From positions 1,809,501-1,873,500 of the forward strand of contig NW_023501036.1 of NCBI RefSeq assembly GCF_014066305.1: a stretch of DNA of 64,000 nucleotides, read 5' to 3'. Below, in pieces: positions 33,718-46,706 of the stretch. The position numbers were made by a program, and so were the translations under genes. This DNA comes from Letharia columbiana (lineage: Eukaryota > Ascomycota > Lecanoromycetes > Lecanorales > Parmeliaceae). Position 1 is the stretch's first letter. Every line of letters starts with the position of its first letter. The notes beneath the pieces are model-generated. The model ran no database searches. It was not told the origin of the DNA and worked only from the letters and a program-made list of their open reading frames with translations.

Positions 33718-36700
33718 TTAAACAATATTTCCCCACCGCCTAACACCCCTTCCCTCCTCCAACTCCACAACCCACCACAAACTCTCCTTCGCCTTCTCCA
33801 CCTGCCCACCCTCCTCGTACGCCCTGGCCAGCGCAAACCACGCCTCGCTGTTATCCCACCCCGTTCCACTCTTGGTCAGTGCGGATAAGAGACCATAGGC
33901 TCGATCACGAGCTGCAAGTCTGGATAGTCGATCTGGTGTGGTGGTGCTGTCGGAGTTGTTGTGGGTGGTAATGTTAATTTGCTGGGAGGGCAGGGGAGGG
34001 AGGGAAGCAAGCGTGGGCGTCGAGGGTGGTGGTTCGATTGGGATGGCAGGGGTGACAGTGGGAGGTGGGGCGGAGTAGGCGTCTAGAAGGATGTTGCAGA
34101 GGCCGACGGTCGCGGCCGCGTGATCTGGGAAGTGTCCCAGTGCCGTTTCGTATGCCGCCGACGCTTGGTCGACATTTCCCAGCGAGGTGTGTAAAGCCGC
34201 TCGTTCAGCAAGCACGTCAGCCCACAGCTCGCCGCAGGACTTAACCCCACCGTAGCCTGGCATAGCAAAGTTTTCAGCGCTGCTGCCTTCGCGTTTCGAT
34301 ATAAAGGTTTCGATCGATTGCACATGAGTGGTGGCTTCTGAGAGGGCGCCTTGAGCGTCGGTAGGCATGGAGGCGCGGCGGTAAAGTGATGCTATCAAGA
34401 GCCAGATCTTTGTGAGGAGGGTTAGAGTATGGCGGCTTTGGTCTGCCGGAGAGAATTGTGGTTCTGCAAGGGGAGGAAACTTGTGGAGGGTTATCGGCTG
34501 AGGGCGTTGGCGTTGAGAAGGTGGCGGCTTGGGGGCGACAGGGTAGGTATTGGGGTTCTTTTTGTCCATGTTTGCAGTCGCTGAGGGGATGAAGTGGAGA
34601 GGGTTGGGCGGGTCGGATACAGCTGCTGGAGACGAAGGCATCGAGGGCATATCGTGGGAGATGGCAACGCCAACTTCATCGGAAGCGTAGCTGCCGTCCT
34701 CGTAGACGGAGCCATCGCCATGTCCATCTGCTGGTGTAGTTTTATTGTGTCGATGTCTTGTGGGAAGACCTAAGCTTATGCGCTTTCGAGATCCATCCGC
34801 TGTAGAGGTCCTGGGAGGACTTGCAGCTCGACCTTTTCGGATGCTGCCCATGCTCTTTCGGCTGTTGCGCTTGCGGAGCTTCTTCGATTCATGTCGCCCG
34901 AGGAAATGTGAGTGATGGTTCGAATCCTGCAGTGTTGAAGCCGTGTCACTGGTTACTGAGATAGTCGGCGCCTGAATAGCCTGGTCAGTGGCTTCAGAAG
35001 ATGGCAACGAGCTTGAATTCGTGTTCTCAACTCTGCCGGTATTCTTTCGAGATGGTAGGCCTAAAACGCTAGCTCTGAAACTTCGCGGTGTCGATGTCCC
35101 ATTGGTGTTTGCAGGAGATGAAATCACTCTTTCAAGTGGCTTATCTGGGGACTTAAAAAGCTTGGTGTAGAGACCTAGTAGCTCTCCACTAGCATTGACA
35201 GCTTCCTCCGGGCCGTCCACAACCTCTGCGAGTGCAAGCTGGGTCATCTTCACTTCTATGATATTCTTCCTTTCCGACCACTCCAGGTCTTTCAGCGAAT
35301 CCAGTAGCTTGAGGTCTCCGTAAAGGATCGCTTTGCCCCCATATATCTCGAGAGCTGCTTCACAGGAAGCTATTGCTGTCGAGAAGTTCTGCCTCGCACT
35401 AAGCAACAGGGCTAGAAGATGCCAACACCTAAGCAGGAGTCCTCGTCTGTCTGGATCAAAGTCCGATCCGTCTTCAACGCTGTCACCTGCGAAATCTGTT
35501 GCAGAAACCCCGTTCGTGTTGGGCCCACGGCTGCTGGCAGACAACGCTTGTTTGGTGGCGGCGATAGCACCATCCAAATCTCTGGTCTCCGCAAGTACGA
35601 ACGCAAGCGAATAAAGGAATTCGACGTTGCGTTCCTCTCCAAACTCAGGATCCAAAGCAATTCGGAAGTCAGCTATCGCCTTTGCCTGTAGGTCTGGTCG
35701 CGATGCAGTCTCGTAAGTCAGCCGCGCCCAGCAGGATTGACTGATACCTAGAGCATGGTATCCAAGAGCCAAAGCTTTCCCTGAAACAGGAGGTCTGGAT
35801 GGTTTTTGTTGATCTACCAAGTCCTCAGGTACATCTTCACCACTTACAACAGGCTTTGGCGATGAAGTTGAATGCAACCTTTGAAGCCAATTCTCTGTAA
35901 CATGAGCAATACCCAAGGCCCTCTTAGCTTCCTTTCGCCGTCCGTAAGTGCACAGCATTTTGATACCTGCAGCGGCTGTGGCTAAGGAAGTTTCGTCGTC
36001 GTCGAGGCCTATCTCCGGCTCTCCAGAATTCTCCACTCTTGCTTTGCCCTTGACGAGTATCTGCAGGTAAGAATCGAGTGCTTTGGTAGCAACATCAAAT
36101 TCTGCTATAGCTGCATGTACAATGAAAAGGTGGCGAAGTACCCTTGTCGAGTGAAAGCTTTTGGTAGCTGCTCGATAGAGGACCTGTGAACGGTACTGTT
36201 AGCGCTCCTTTTCGTGGGCCATTACCATGTCCTTTAAAGCTGTTGCTATCCAGAAAGCGACCTACGTCAAGCACTCCGCGGCCTAAAGCAGCTTTGCCCC
36301 CTTCTCCAAGCTCTTCGTCTTGCCATGTATGACCGCACATAACCCCCCAATTCGCCATTACCTGATCGACCCAGCTTTCAATTTGTGAATTGGCTTCATC
36401 TGCCCTTGGAAATGAGGTTTCTTTAAGAAGGATACTTTCATAGGTGGCTTCGACTTTCTTGAGCTCTACGCCTTGTTGTAACCTGGAGTCGAAGACGTGC
36501 TGGGTGGTCTCACGCTGTAACAAGATAGATAGCGTGTCGTAATAATGACCCCATGTACGCATGTAGGAGTTATGCCGGTCACCGGCCTTGAAAAGCGTAC
36601 CCGTGATCAATGCACTTTTGGTATCCCAATATTTTGAATACGCGCGAAAGGGTGCAAGAACCCTCGATGGTGGCACTGCCAGTATCGAAGGTGACACTTG

Positions 36701-37520
36701 GTTGGCTGAAACGTGACGGCTAGAAAGCATACAGTGGCGAGTAAGAAGACTCTCTGTCCAGTACCGATTTTCCGGAGTATTTGCAAATGTGGAAGGTAGG
36801 CTTGTGATGTACGGCAGCATTGACTCATAAGTCCGAATCGCCTCCCCCAGACTGTTCGTTTCCTCCAGCGAGAGACCTGGTTCCTTGAGCAACTGTTCCT
36901 GTCTGACCAAATTGGGCATGCATACGTACCACGTAAATAGGCGCCTTTGATGATACACACCTGTGTCCATCGCGCGGTGATCCCTCCATCTCGGCTCAAG
37001 CGATCAGAGACTCGATCGAAAGTCGGCGGCAGAATCGAAAGTGCCAGGGTAGGGTCCCCAACGGTCGAATGTATCCATCCCAAACATATCTGTGCTTGGA
37101 ATGCGTCTTCATTGAATGCTTTCTCTTTTTCGGTCGCAGCTTGTAGGGGGGGTATCAACTGGGACAGAGCGGTCGCGGATGAAGAGGTGATAGGTCGGCC
37201 GGATACTTCAGCTATGCGGCGTTCGGTCTGTGCAGTAAGAATGAGGCCTAGAGATGGCGCCGTTCAGCTTTTCTCTCATCAACGTGACGCGCGAGAACAT
37301 GAATGAAACGTTGCAGGTTGTGCACAGTATACGAACATTTGCGTTGGGGCGCATGCTTCCCAACCTTCCGTGTCAGCTCTGTGATCTCCTGCCAGTGGCC
37401 GTCACAACGAGCAGCATCGAGAAGATCGAGATAGTGCCGAGCTTTGTCTGGCTCTCTTTGCTGAATCTCTCGTCAGCTGCATTGACATGGCGATTGAAAG
37501 AGGATACTGACGCTCAGCAT
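33718..37520 (-). CDS. YPP1: YPP1/TTC7-like TPR scaffold of the PI4-kinase (STT4) complex
   Basis: Predicted 1175 residues from five exons on the minus strand: 37512-37520, 37337-37460, 36930-37247, 36266-36876 and 33718-36183. All joins keep frame and restore family segments (RHYLDLLDAARCDGHWQEI, HAPQRKCLILTAQTERR, WTQVCIIKGAYLRG). The first exon codes only three residues (MLS); an in-frame TAG lies just upstream of this ATG. The protein is largely tetratricopeptide-type helices, with clear TPRs near the C-terminus (AALHTSLGNVDQASAAYETAL, EAWFALARAYEEGGQVEKAKESL) and a long serine-rich disordered insert in the middle. In yeast Ypp1, with Efr3, holds the Stt4 PI4-kinase at the plasma membrane to make PI4P. 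It is divergent from RIX1 with a gap of about 310 bp. Confidence 0.85.
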
Positions 37521-37829
37521 GGCCCCATGAGACTAGAATCCGCCTATTTGCTAGGCAGTGCTCTCTCTACCAATGGCCAATTGGGTGGGTAGAGAGCTCA
37601 TTCTTGATAAATTTCACCAAAGTCAGAGCGCGAACTCCCCCATTAGTAGTTAGCGCCAACCATGGTGGGATTGATTACGTGTATTTTTGGCTACGGCAAT
37701 ACTGAGCGCCAAGCCAAAAATCTCTCTCTTCCAGCTTTTGTCCTTTGACTCGCAGCAACCTTGTATGAGAAAGGGCAAAGCACTAGATGATGCGTTTAGT
37801 CGATTCGAGGTGCTCACAAGGAGACGATC
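37521..37829. promoter_or_regulatory. Bidirectional promoter YPP1-like/RIX1
   Basis: Only 309 bases separate the two divergent start codons, so both genes must share this promoter region. No TATA box is obvious, as expected for constitutively expressed genes. Confidence 0.5.
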
Positions 37830-40417
37830 ATGGCACCCCAGGATGCGTTCAATCCACTGCGAGTGGTCACCCAGCGCCTCTCGTCTACGCCTTCCAAACA
37901 ACTTCCACACGTTGCTCCCTATCTGGCAACTACAATCGCTCAATGTGTTAAAGCTTTCGCTGCGTCTCCTAAGGAAGGCTACGTTGCGGGTGGACCAGAA
38001 TCCGCAGTAATAATTCACAAACTTAAAACTCAGCTTTCTGCGTTACTACAAGACAAGAGCCCAGAAGCTAGATATGCAGCAGTGGTCTTAATTAAAGCCA
38101 CAGTCGAAGTTGGAGGTTGGAACGTTTTGCAGGGGGCAGGGGCATGGGTCAGAGGTCTTATTAGCATTCTCGGAGTAAGTCACCTGTCCGGTATATATCG
38201 AACCTTTCGTAATTTGTTTTTATATCGGTCCCGCTCGACAGGCCGTATCTTGAATTGTAGCCTCGTGATGTATTCTGATATCTAAAGCAGAAGCACGATT
38301 CATCAAGCACCAAGAAGCTCTGCATTATCACCATAACTAGAATCTTCCTACTTACGCACGAACATCAGTCACTGGTTAGGGAGATCACCACACCTTCGTT
38401 GCCAGGACTCATTACAGCGTGTCTTAATCTCACAAAATACTCACCCTCGCCCAAGCCAGCTCAACAGAGCCCACTTCTTCTGCATGTAGTTCTGCATGCA
38501 TTAAGCGAGCTGATCGCTATCCACCCGACATCATTCCGTCCATTCGTACCGCAGATACAGTCCTTGACGCACCCGCTGATTGCTCCCACACCCTCAAATT
38601 TTGAAAATGCAAATAACCCAACTTCCACCTCAGCATCTATATCCGAAAGTGCCCGACATTTATTTGTCTTACTCCACGTTTCCGGACCCAAGAATACGGC
38701 TGGAGAAGAATGGGCAAAATCTCTCGACGCTCTGATTGATTCTGTGCAAAAGACAGGGAACAAGGTTTTTCGATCATTGATCGAGGATTGGACATCTTCG
38801 ATAGCGAAGTATGATGTTGCAGGTTCAAATCCGGTCGAGGATGTTGTAAACGACCAGAATCCAACACCATTGGCTTTGCCTGCTTGGACTGGGATTCATG
38901 CTGGAATTGAGAGACTTGACGGTCTTCTGCACACACTGCAGGCATTTCTAGCTTCTGCTAATGCAGCGGTTGTATCACTTCCAGTAGGTAATATCCTCAA
39001 CTTGGTCGACAGGGTACTTTCGATTTTTCCACCAGGCAATGGGAGGAACCCACGAATAAAGCCTGAGATTGGCAGGGATGAGCGCGAGGGGCTATGGGTC
39101 GGATTGCCTCGGCTTCAGATCTCAGCAATAGGAGTCTGCTCACTCATGATTTCGCGTATGGGTCATAACTCTGCAGCAATAGCTTCCACGATAATGGAGC
39201 AGCTTTTATGGACCTTTGAGAGCCAATATGGAAATGATGATTTTCGAAGAGCAGCATATGGGCTGGTGTCACAGATCCTAACCGCATTTGGGCCTTCGTT
39301 GCCTAGAACCCACGCAAGGTCACTCTCTCGATGCGTTAGGATGTGTTGCGAGGACCTCTTGCCCTCTGTTGAATCTCAAGTGCAGAGTGGACAAGCTTGG
39401 TTTCCTGAAACCAAAAAACATCCAAATGGGATCGTATCTTCAACGAATGCAGACTCGTACCTAAAGCCTGCGACCAATGAGGTGGACTTATCGGGTACTT
39501 CCACCAATTTACTCCAAGCGGCACAGGAGCTTCTACCGCTGACATTAATAAATCTACCCAACGCGTACCTTCCATTCTCTCTTCGTTGCCAAATCGATCG
39601 AACGGCCATAATCACAAATAACAAGAAAGCGATGCTGGCAAGTGTGATGAATCCAACTTCCAGACGCAAAGGACAGAAGCAGACAAGCAGCATTCTGCCT
39701 TTACTTGCGAGGGCGCACCCGGAAGCCTCGGAGGTAGAGGCCCTGCTGCGGCCCCAAATGCCTCCAATACAGTCTCGGCGAAGCGATGGGGAAGAGATGG
39801 AGTCAGATCAGGATGAGGACATATACATGTACGATCACCCTCAAATCGACGATTCCGACGGACTCTATCATAATTCGATAAATGTCAATAAGAACGCCAA
39901 CGTCGGAAAGAACATCATCGCGGTAGAACATAGCGGCGCACAAGTAGACGCTACACCAGGTGCTGTTGAAAAGAGTGCTCCGGGCACAGAGCCTACAGTT
40001 GATTCCAAGATTACAGCAACAGGCTTGCCGGAACCTAGGCCTGCCTTCTCCTATACTTCAACGAAGCGTGATCGGGAGGAAGTTTCCGATTTTGGCAAAC
40101 AAGAATTTGTTGAGGGCGATGGGACAGAGAAAATCGAGATAGAACGGGCTAGCAAGCGATCAAGAGTGGGTTTTGATGAAACACGAGAGGAAACTTCACT
40201 GGGACCAGAGCCCGCAGATCCCGCACTCCTGGACACTGATGGATCAGCGCAAGCCGTCAAGAAGGTCTCTGCTTCAAACTCTGCTGCTGTATCAGGTAGA
40301 CAGCCTATTCTACAGCAAGAGGATAGCGATGAGAGTGATTTTGAGATGCCAATTTTGAACCTGGACCCAGATACGGACGAGGAGGAAGAGGAAGAGGAAG
40401 AGGAAGAAGATGATTGA
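37830..40417 (+). CDS. RIX1: Pre-rRNA-processing protein RIX1
   Basis: Predicted 823 residues from exons 37830-38174 and 38291-40417 (116-bp intron, GTAAGT...CAG, phase 0). The N-terminal helical-repeat part fits the RIX1/PELP1 family: DKSPEARYAAVVLIKATVE, WVRGLISILG, TKKLCIITITRIFLLTHEHQ and REITTPSLPGLI. The C-terminal third is disordered and ends in a run of about 16 acidic residues. RIX1 works with IPI1 and IPI3 and with the AAA ATPase REA1 in the nucleolus and nucleoplasm to process ITS2 and mature the 60S subunit. Its partnership with RPA49 in this block is functional (ribosome production), not operon-like. The start is the first ATG in a clean frame. Confidence 0.88.
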
Positions 40418-40714
40418 ATGCCGTCAACGGAGACTCAACAGGATCTCTGGCCAAGTCATGTACGCTCTTTCTATGGCTTGAAGCCTGCTAAACCACCACA
40501 TTGTCAGGGACAAAGCCGCAGCCTACTTGTTGCTAAGAGGATCGGGCGGTATTTTTTCAAACCTCAAAGAAAAGCGACATCGAAGGGTATTCATCGCCGA
40601 TCGAAAGAGATGCCAGTAGTTGGGAATTCGATCCCTCAAGATGCAAGAACCGCCACGCGTTGCCATTTGCATTTGTGGCGACGATGACTGTATCTCAAAC
40701 GACTTGCAGTTCGC

Positions 40715-42246
40715 CTAGCACACCAGCCCGCTTCGCCACCATCTGTCTGCGGAATACCACCTCGCCCAAAGCCCTCCCCAACGCCACCATCCATCCCCTC
40801 TCAAGGCCCGCATTGGACTAATTGGTAGCGGCTCATAAAGCCAGATCCCAGTCGCCGCAAAATCATCCGCAACTATCGGCCCTACAATGTAGCACCAAAG
40901 CGCCACAATGACCAGGTTTCCTATCTCTCTCAACCATGCAGGAATCCTCGCTCTCAACCCCGCACTCTTCATCCTGCCACTCACCGCTCTCTGTGCAATG
41001 ATCCCTACCGGCTGCAGCATGAAGAATATAAAAGAGCCGTAGATCGGCCTTGTATCCCCCAGTGTCGTATAGGAAGCACAAGCATGTAATAGCCCACTGC
41101 AGGCGAAGGCTACAGCGACCCTTAACAGCGTCCCCTTCTGCGACTTCTTCTCCCAACCTGTTACCCGGCCTGCAAATTCTCCGGCTTGTTCGAACGCATA
41201 GCGGAAAAGCTGATGCCACCACTGACCCCAAACACCGGCTAGACCTTTACGATAGACTTGGCTTGGGGGACCGAAAAAGGGGGGTAAAGCCAGGGCCAGG
41301 CGTGTTGGCCTATATTGTTGGGACCCAGGAGTATTCCAAATACGAGAGGAGCGAGGAGGAAAATTGTGAGGAGAGACGCGTAGACGAATGCTAATGACAG
41401 CGAGATGCGAAAAAGGCGCGGGTATGGAAATGGCGATGGTGTCGAAGGCGGCAGGCCCCAGAAATAGGGATCCTGAAGCGTAATTGTCTTGAGAACATCT
41501 AGGGCGATCAGGCACAGTAGGAATCTCGGGAGATCACGTCGGATGAGGTCGGTGCGAGTTAGGAGAGATCTTGCGTCGGTTGATGCTATAGAGGGGTCTT
41601 CGAGCGAGGACTGAATGTGCGGTGGTGGAGGTGGAAGGCCGGAGATTTGATACTTCCAGCGGACGCCACGGAAGTTAGAGACGAGATCGCAGACCCAGTC
41701 TAGCCGGTGCCGAAACGTTGGCGGGAGAGTTTGCCAGAAATATATTTCTCTTTTGCTAGAATCTGACCTGTTTCTTTCTTCCCGCGGAGAGCCGGAAGAA
41801 TCCATGGCTTCTCCATCAACGCGCCGTGCTCTCAAAGCCCCGTCCATCAGTCTCTCAGCTCCCGTCGTGGCCCCCTCCGCTTGATCAACAAGCAAACTCT
41901 CATCCGCACCGTCATGCCCTTTAATCCTCCTAAATTCTCCTCTAGCATCATTCCAAATGATCAAGGTCGCACTCCACAACACCGCCCATGCGTTCAGTAA
42001 TCCAATGCCATACCCCACCGTCACCATAGAGCTCCTACAATTCAGGATGGAGTCCACAGACAAGTACACAATAAGAGCGAAAAGTGGATATCGCGCGTAA
42101 TAGACCACTTTTGAATTCGTTGGGGGAAGGAGCAGGTAGAGTATCAGCAAATATGGGCCCAAAAGCCCGATATGGCCATACAAACGGCTTGTACTCTCCT
42201 GATGCCAGTCCTTCGTCGAGTCGTTCTTGGAATTGGCGTAAGACAT
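40715..42246 (-). CDS. Wax-synthase-like membrane-bound O-acyltransferase, with one-base frame break
   Basis: This is a multi-pass membrane protein of the fungal wax synthase/TRI7-like branch of the MBOAT superfamily, which transfers acyl groups to hydroxyls, often in lipid or secondary metabolism. The first part (42246 to about 41285) has membrane helices such as GPYLLILYLLLPP, the signature VTVGYGIGLLNAWAVLWSATL, and RGVRWKYQISGLP. The second part (to 40715) is in another frame and carries the family core GVWGQWWHQLFRYAF and the conserved histidine in SGLLHACAS. The frames meet at a homopolymer (minus strand C6T5, 41274-41284); one extra base there would join WLYPPF to FGPPS as in relatives. 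It is either a sequencing slip or a recent null allele. The ATG at 42246 is the first usable start in the family frame. Confidence 0.7.
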
Positions 42247-43584
42247 CGTAATGAGAGGTGGGCGTCGGATTGAGGACGTGAGGAAGGAGCATCTGATTGT
42301 TGCTAATGCTACTCGTATCCAAGAAATAAGCCAGCTGTGGGACAAGGAGGTTTCGAGTGAGATATCGGCCTGAGGTTGCCACCGCAAAACACTTTAGTAC
42401 TGTAAGAATCTCTGACTCAGTTGTGAACCGTTGGTTTGGAAGCGCGCTAAGCGATGTGCGCGGGAGCGGGTCGCTGTGGCGCAGACTCCAACCTCACCTC
42501 TCTTCTCTGATTGACTCCCAATATCCCATTAATGTGTATCTTAGGCTTGTGGAGAGCCATGATCCGAAAGTTTGAGGGGTTATTTGCCATGCAAAAGTGT
42601 CAGGGCACAGGGAAGAAGCCCGCTCGGTGGGTCGGATTTCGCAAGTTGGGCGCGCAAGTTGAAAGAAAATTGGTTCGATTGAAAGGTTGTTTCCCGAAAC
42701 AAAGATACATGATGCAGGCTCCAATTTCCACTATTGATAAAATTTAAGTGTCATGGAGCCTTTGAAATCTGCTGTCCGGAAGAGAACGTACGGGAGACAA
42801 TAAGCAAGCTGTCCGGTATGCAATCCATGAAGCTTCGCTGGAGATCGGATGTGGACCATTGCAACAGCCATGAATTATCAGATATGCGCTCCCCAATCTA
42901 TTAATGATCGAGATGAATAGGGATGATCTAGCCCTCCGAGTGAATCAGCTATAAGTCCCTTATGATCATGGGTTGCCTTATTCTGTTGGCACGATCCCCT
43001 ATTCCTGCACCGCTATCAAGAGATGTGGAGCCTAAAGAAGCTCAGGAATGCAAGAATGTTGGGGTTTGCACCCTGGGAGCCATTCAATAGGGGCAGTATG
43101 GCAAGCCGGCGTGGCCATGTCTTGTGGGCATGATTCTCTGCAAATTATCAAAGCCTGAGGATACTTACTGAGCTTGAGAGACGCCAATACGGCTAGACTG
43201 TATGGGAAATGGCCCCCTTGTGTGGTGGAAAAACTGGATTTTGACTGCTAGTGCAATGGCGGGTACAAAGCTGGCCGGCAAGTTCCGTATTATGGAGTTA
43301 AAGGCCGGGGTTCCTTGTCTTTCGCCGTGATTTGAGTGTGACGCAATCGATAAACAAATCCTCTTAGTACTCCGTACTCGTATTTCGCTTTCGGTACAAC
43401 ACTGCGACAACACTGCCACACACACATTTGCTCTGAACTGCATACAATTCAAACTTCTCATCCGGCTGCTTAATTATCGAGCGAAAGCTTTCAAGGCCTC
43501 TTTAAACAAATCTGACATCGTTAAAAGGCCTCTCTGCACCCTTATAACTGTGACGTCAAGCCTGCTCGCTGACAAAGTCCGACT
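42247..43584. other. Intergenic region at the right edge of the core block
   Basis: No gene is seen. Short open frames here share no motif with anything else. It separates the conserved block from the right-hand accessory island. Confidence 0.5.
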
Positions 43585-45464
43585 ATGGCGAACATCGGTT
43601 ATGAAGATTATGTGTACTCGTCTGAGGACGAGAACCAAGAGAAAAAGGAACAAGATGGCTATGACCTTGACGAAGCTGGCTCAGTCAGGGACTCAAACCA
43701 TACATCTGACGAGGACGAGAATGAGGACTCAAATTTTCACACAGATACTGACGAGTACGCATGCTTCTCGTCCGATTACGCGAGGTATCAGTACGATCAA
43801 AAGCGGTGGAAGGGGATTGCGAATCCCAGAAAGTACGTCATAGCTAAGAAAAAGGGCAAAGGAGAAGCCGAAAGTCAGACGAAAGCCAAAGCCAGAAAGG
43901 ACGACAAGTGCCTGCGAACTACCAAGGCTGAGAAGCAGACCAAACCCAAATCTCTTCTCAAGTCCAGAAGAAAGGGCAAGAACAAGGAAGAAGTGCCATT
44001 GGAACCAAAAGTGGATATCCCGAAGGAAGGAGAGATTCATTTCGATACAAGAGGGAACCTATGGTATTCATACAAGAAAGATGGTACCTACATATCAGGT
44101 CAGTATAGGGAAGGCCGGATGTTCGGGAAAATCTGCTGACGGACACTAGAACGAGCCACATTCCATCATTGGATTAGGGCAGATCTGAGTCGTGGTGAAA
44201 ATCTCAAAGGTAGCTATGGTAAGCTTTTCAACGAGCTAAACATCATACGTGGGCTAATTTCGTCAGCCTTCCCTCGTAAGAGAGGTACAGGAAACTACAA
44301 CCTCACCTGCTTCAACGCGGTGGAACAGCATTGGGGCCTGCATAGACCCCACTATGCCCCTGTCATGTTCGAGTGGGAGCGCATCAACCGACAGGATCCA
44401 GTATATCCACTCAACAATCTCTACCACGAAGGCTCACTCGTCATCGACTACTGGCGTACGCCAGTCCGCAACTTTCGTGAGATCCCACTAGTAATATCCT
44501 CCGCCTTCGAAGGCGGTTACATGGAGCCCGCCACTCGTCTTCACAGCGAGATGGCATATGAAGATATCAGGGCTCGAATGTAAGAGTCGCGGTATCAATT
44601 CTCACCTTACAATACTAACCAGATTTCGTTCGTAGGCCCCCATTTACCGTGACCATTCAAAAAGGTGTCACAAAGTACAAAGCCCTCTCGAAGGCCAGCA
44701 CTTTCTCCGGCAGATCCCGTCACTTTCGCGAAATCGCTGGAGCAACCAGCTGGGATACCCGTGAGGGGTCCGATAAGATAAAAGGCTATATCGAGGGTAT
44801 TGTGAAGCCGATCAATAACTCGACTCGAGGCTCTCGCGATCTAACCAAAGCTGAAATCGGGAAGATGCGCCTACCAAATTTCGGTACAAAGCCAGGCCGT
44901 GCCAAGGAGGGGACATCTGAAGAGTCCAAGAAGAGGTACAAGGCCGTGATCGAAAAGGCTGCCGGTCTAGATTCTGCCACGACCGAGGGTCTAAATCAAT
45001 TCTTCGACGAACCCATAAACTCCGTCGAGGACAACAACAATCAAGAAGACGACTCCATGGCAGCGGAGGTGAGCGACGCCGCGCCTCCACGGTTTGTATT
45101 TTGTTGCATGGAGGTTCCCTTTCTTCGAGCCATGACTGAAGAAGAAGCGCTCATGCACCCACTTGTCGATTCTTCGGATCCCCGAAATCACGTACCCAAA
45201 TTATCCAATGAGGTCGACGCGATACGGGATGCACTGAAAGTGACGGTGGATCACTTCACGGAGATCTTCGGAGTCAGACCGATGGTGTACGAAGGATCGA
45301 ACTACATATCGGAATACTGCAACATCCAAGACCAGATGGACGACCTCTTTTTGGATCACGCTACAGCGCTGCGTCGTCTGGGGCGCTGGGAGGGAACGAT
45401 GTTCGACTGGGAGCGGGCTGAAGTGGAGCACGATCCTTGTTTCGGAAGGAAGCAACCCTTGTGA
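43585..45464 (+). CDS. P1: uncharacterised fungal P-family protein
   Basis: Unrecognised protein of about 571 residues; exons are 43585-44098, 44150-44209, 44267-44579 and 44636-45464, with introns of 51, 57 and 56 bp at positions shared with P3 and P4. The order is an acidic then lysine-rich N-terminus (KGKGEAESQTKAKARK), a short domain EIHFDTRGNLWYSY...FHHWIRADL, the family signature YHEGSLVIDYWRTPVRNF (from about residue 243) with IPLVISSAFEGGYMEP and YEDIRARM, a basic middle with STRGSRDLTKAEIGKMR, and a C-terminal helical part (AIRDALKVTVDHFTEIFG...LGRWEGTMFDW) also traceable in P2 and P4. No catalytic motif, signal or membrane segment is visible. It may be nuclear, judging from basic clusters. 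Confidence 0.78.
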
Positions 45465-46400
45465 TCTTGTTCCCTCTTTGCTGCGTCGGTCGACTTTTGC
45501 AGATAGCCGACATCTGTGGGAAATGTCCCTGATGTTTTTCTCTTCGTGAGTCATTCGTGGAGCTCGTACGCTCTCCAACAGCCTTCGTCCCCCCCTCTCT
45601 CTCCCGGGAGATCCTTCAGTGTGTTTGAAATGTCGTTCGTCCTGTCCCTCGCTTCGCGAGTTCTTGATAGGCTTTAGTACGCTCTTCGATAGCCTTTTTT
45701 CATTCTTGTTCAAGCTCTAGCCCATACTCGTATGGTCAGCACAGGTTGCAATCGAAGATAGACATGGCTAGAAATCACTTTCATCTCCAAAGCATCCCTC
45801 CATTGTTGATCAATATGGAGACAGTCCTCAGGCCTTTGTGGAAGGAGCCAAGGGCTGCTGACTTCAACTTACAGGAAGCTGACGGTCAGAGCCTAATGCA
45901 CAACAAACATAGCTATGATTACAGTCATCCCGAAAGCTTGGAAGGCGAAGGGAAATCTTGTCGCTGGACAGGAAGCCCGCTTCCCTCACACAAATGGAGA
46001 CGTTCCAGCTGGAGCCCATAAGAGTTTGAGGGTGGAGGCCGCCATGATAAGTCTGTATCACTCATCTGCTGACTGGATCATAGTACTTCTGAGGTAGGTC
46101 ACCCCAAAGGCTTGTTGCTGTACAGGAAGTTCAGGTTGGGATCATGCCAGAACGTGCAGCATCACCGCTATGCCAGGGCGTCGCGAATATGTGGAATGCG
46201 TGGCCATAGCCATGTTAGCCTTTTTCCGAGGACAATGAGGTAGAGTATGTTGGACTTGGGGTCGTTGTTGGTGTCTTGGTGATGGTTACCAGCGACATCA
46301 AAGTTCAGCCCTATCACCCGGATTGTGTTGCTTCCAAAACTTATCGAAAACGCACAATATCCTCTGTTTCCACAACCCACAAACATCACATCCCATCACG
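45465..46400. other. Intergenic region P1 to small repeat gene
   Basis: Nothing is convincing. An open frame at 45746-46021 has no recognisable feature. The segment 45470-45720 is pyrimidine-rich. Confidence 0.45.
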
Positions 46401-46706
46401 ATGGCCCCACTCCAGAACAACACGCCAATGACTGTCAAAGAGGAGCAGGATAGGAGAGACCTGATTTGCATCCGAATGGAGGCGGCCACGCCTCCAGTGT
46501 GCCGCGATAGACCTAGCACGACTGTCTTTAAAGAAAACAAAACTGCCTACAGGTGTCACAAGCGCACTGAGCCCGCCGATGAGGACAAAGACTACGTGAA
46601 GGTGGATGAGGGCAAAGACTACGTGAAGGTGGATGAGGACAAAGACTACGTGAAGGGATTGGAGGTAGTGGATGAGATGGAGATGAGCGACTGGGAGGAA
46701 ATTTGA
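46401..46706 (+). CDS. Small acidic protein with DEDKDYVKV repeats
   Basis: Possible single-exon gene of 101 residues starting MAPLQNNTPMTVKEEQ. Three tandem 27-bp units (46578-46656) encode a nine-residue repeat, DEDKDYVKV, and the protein ends EMEMSDWEEI. It is not recognised. The acidic tail with an aromatic residue (SDWEEI) resembles the end of the unrelated protein at 47785-48656 (ENDWELLEL). It has no signal peptide. The clean repeat in frame argues for coding, but its small size makes it tentative. Confidence 0.45.
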   Translation: MAPLQNNTPMTVKEEQDRRDLICIRMEAATPPVCRDRPSTTVFKENKTAYRCHKRTEPADEDKDYVKVDEGKDYVKVDEDKDYVKGLEVVDEMEMSDWEEI

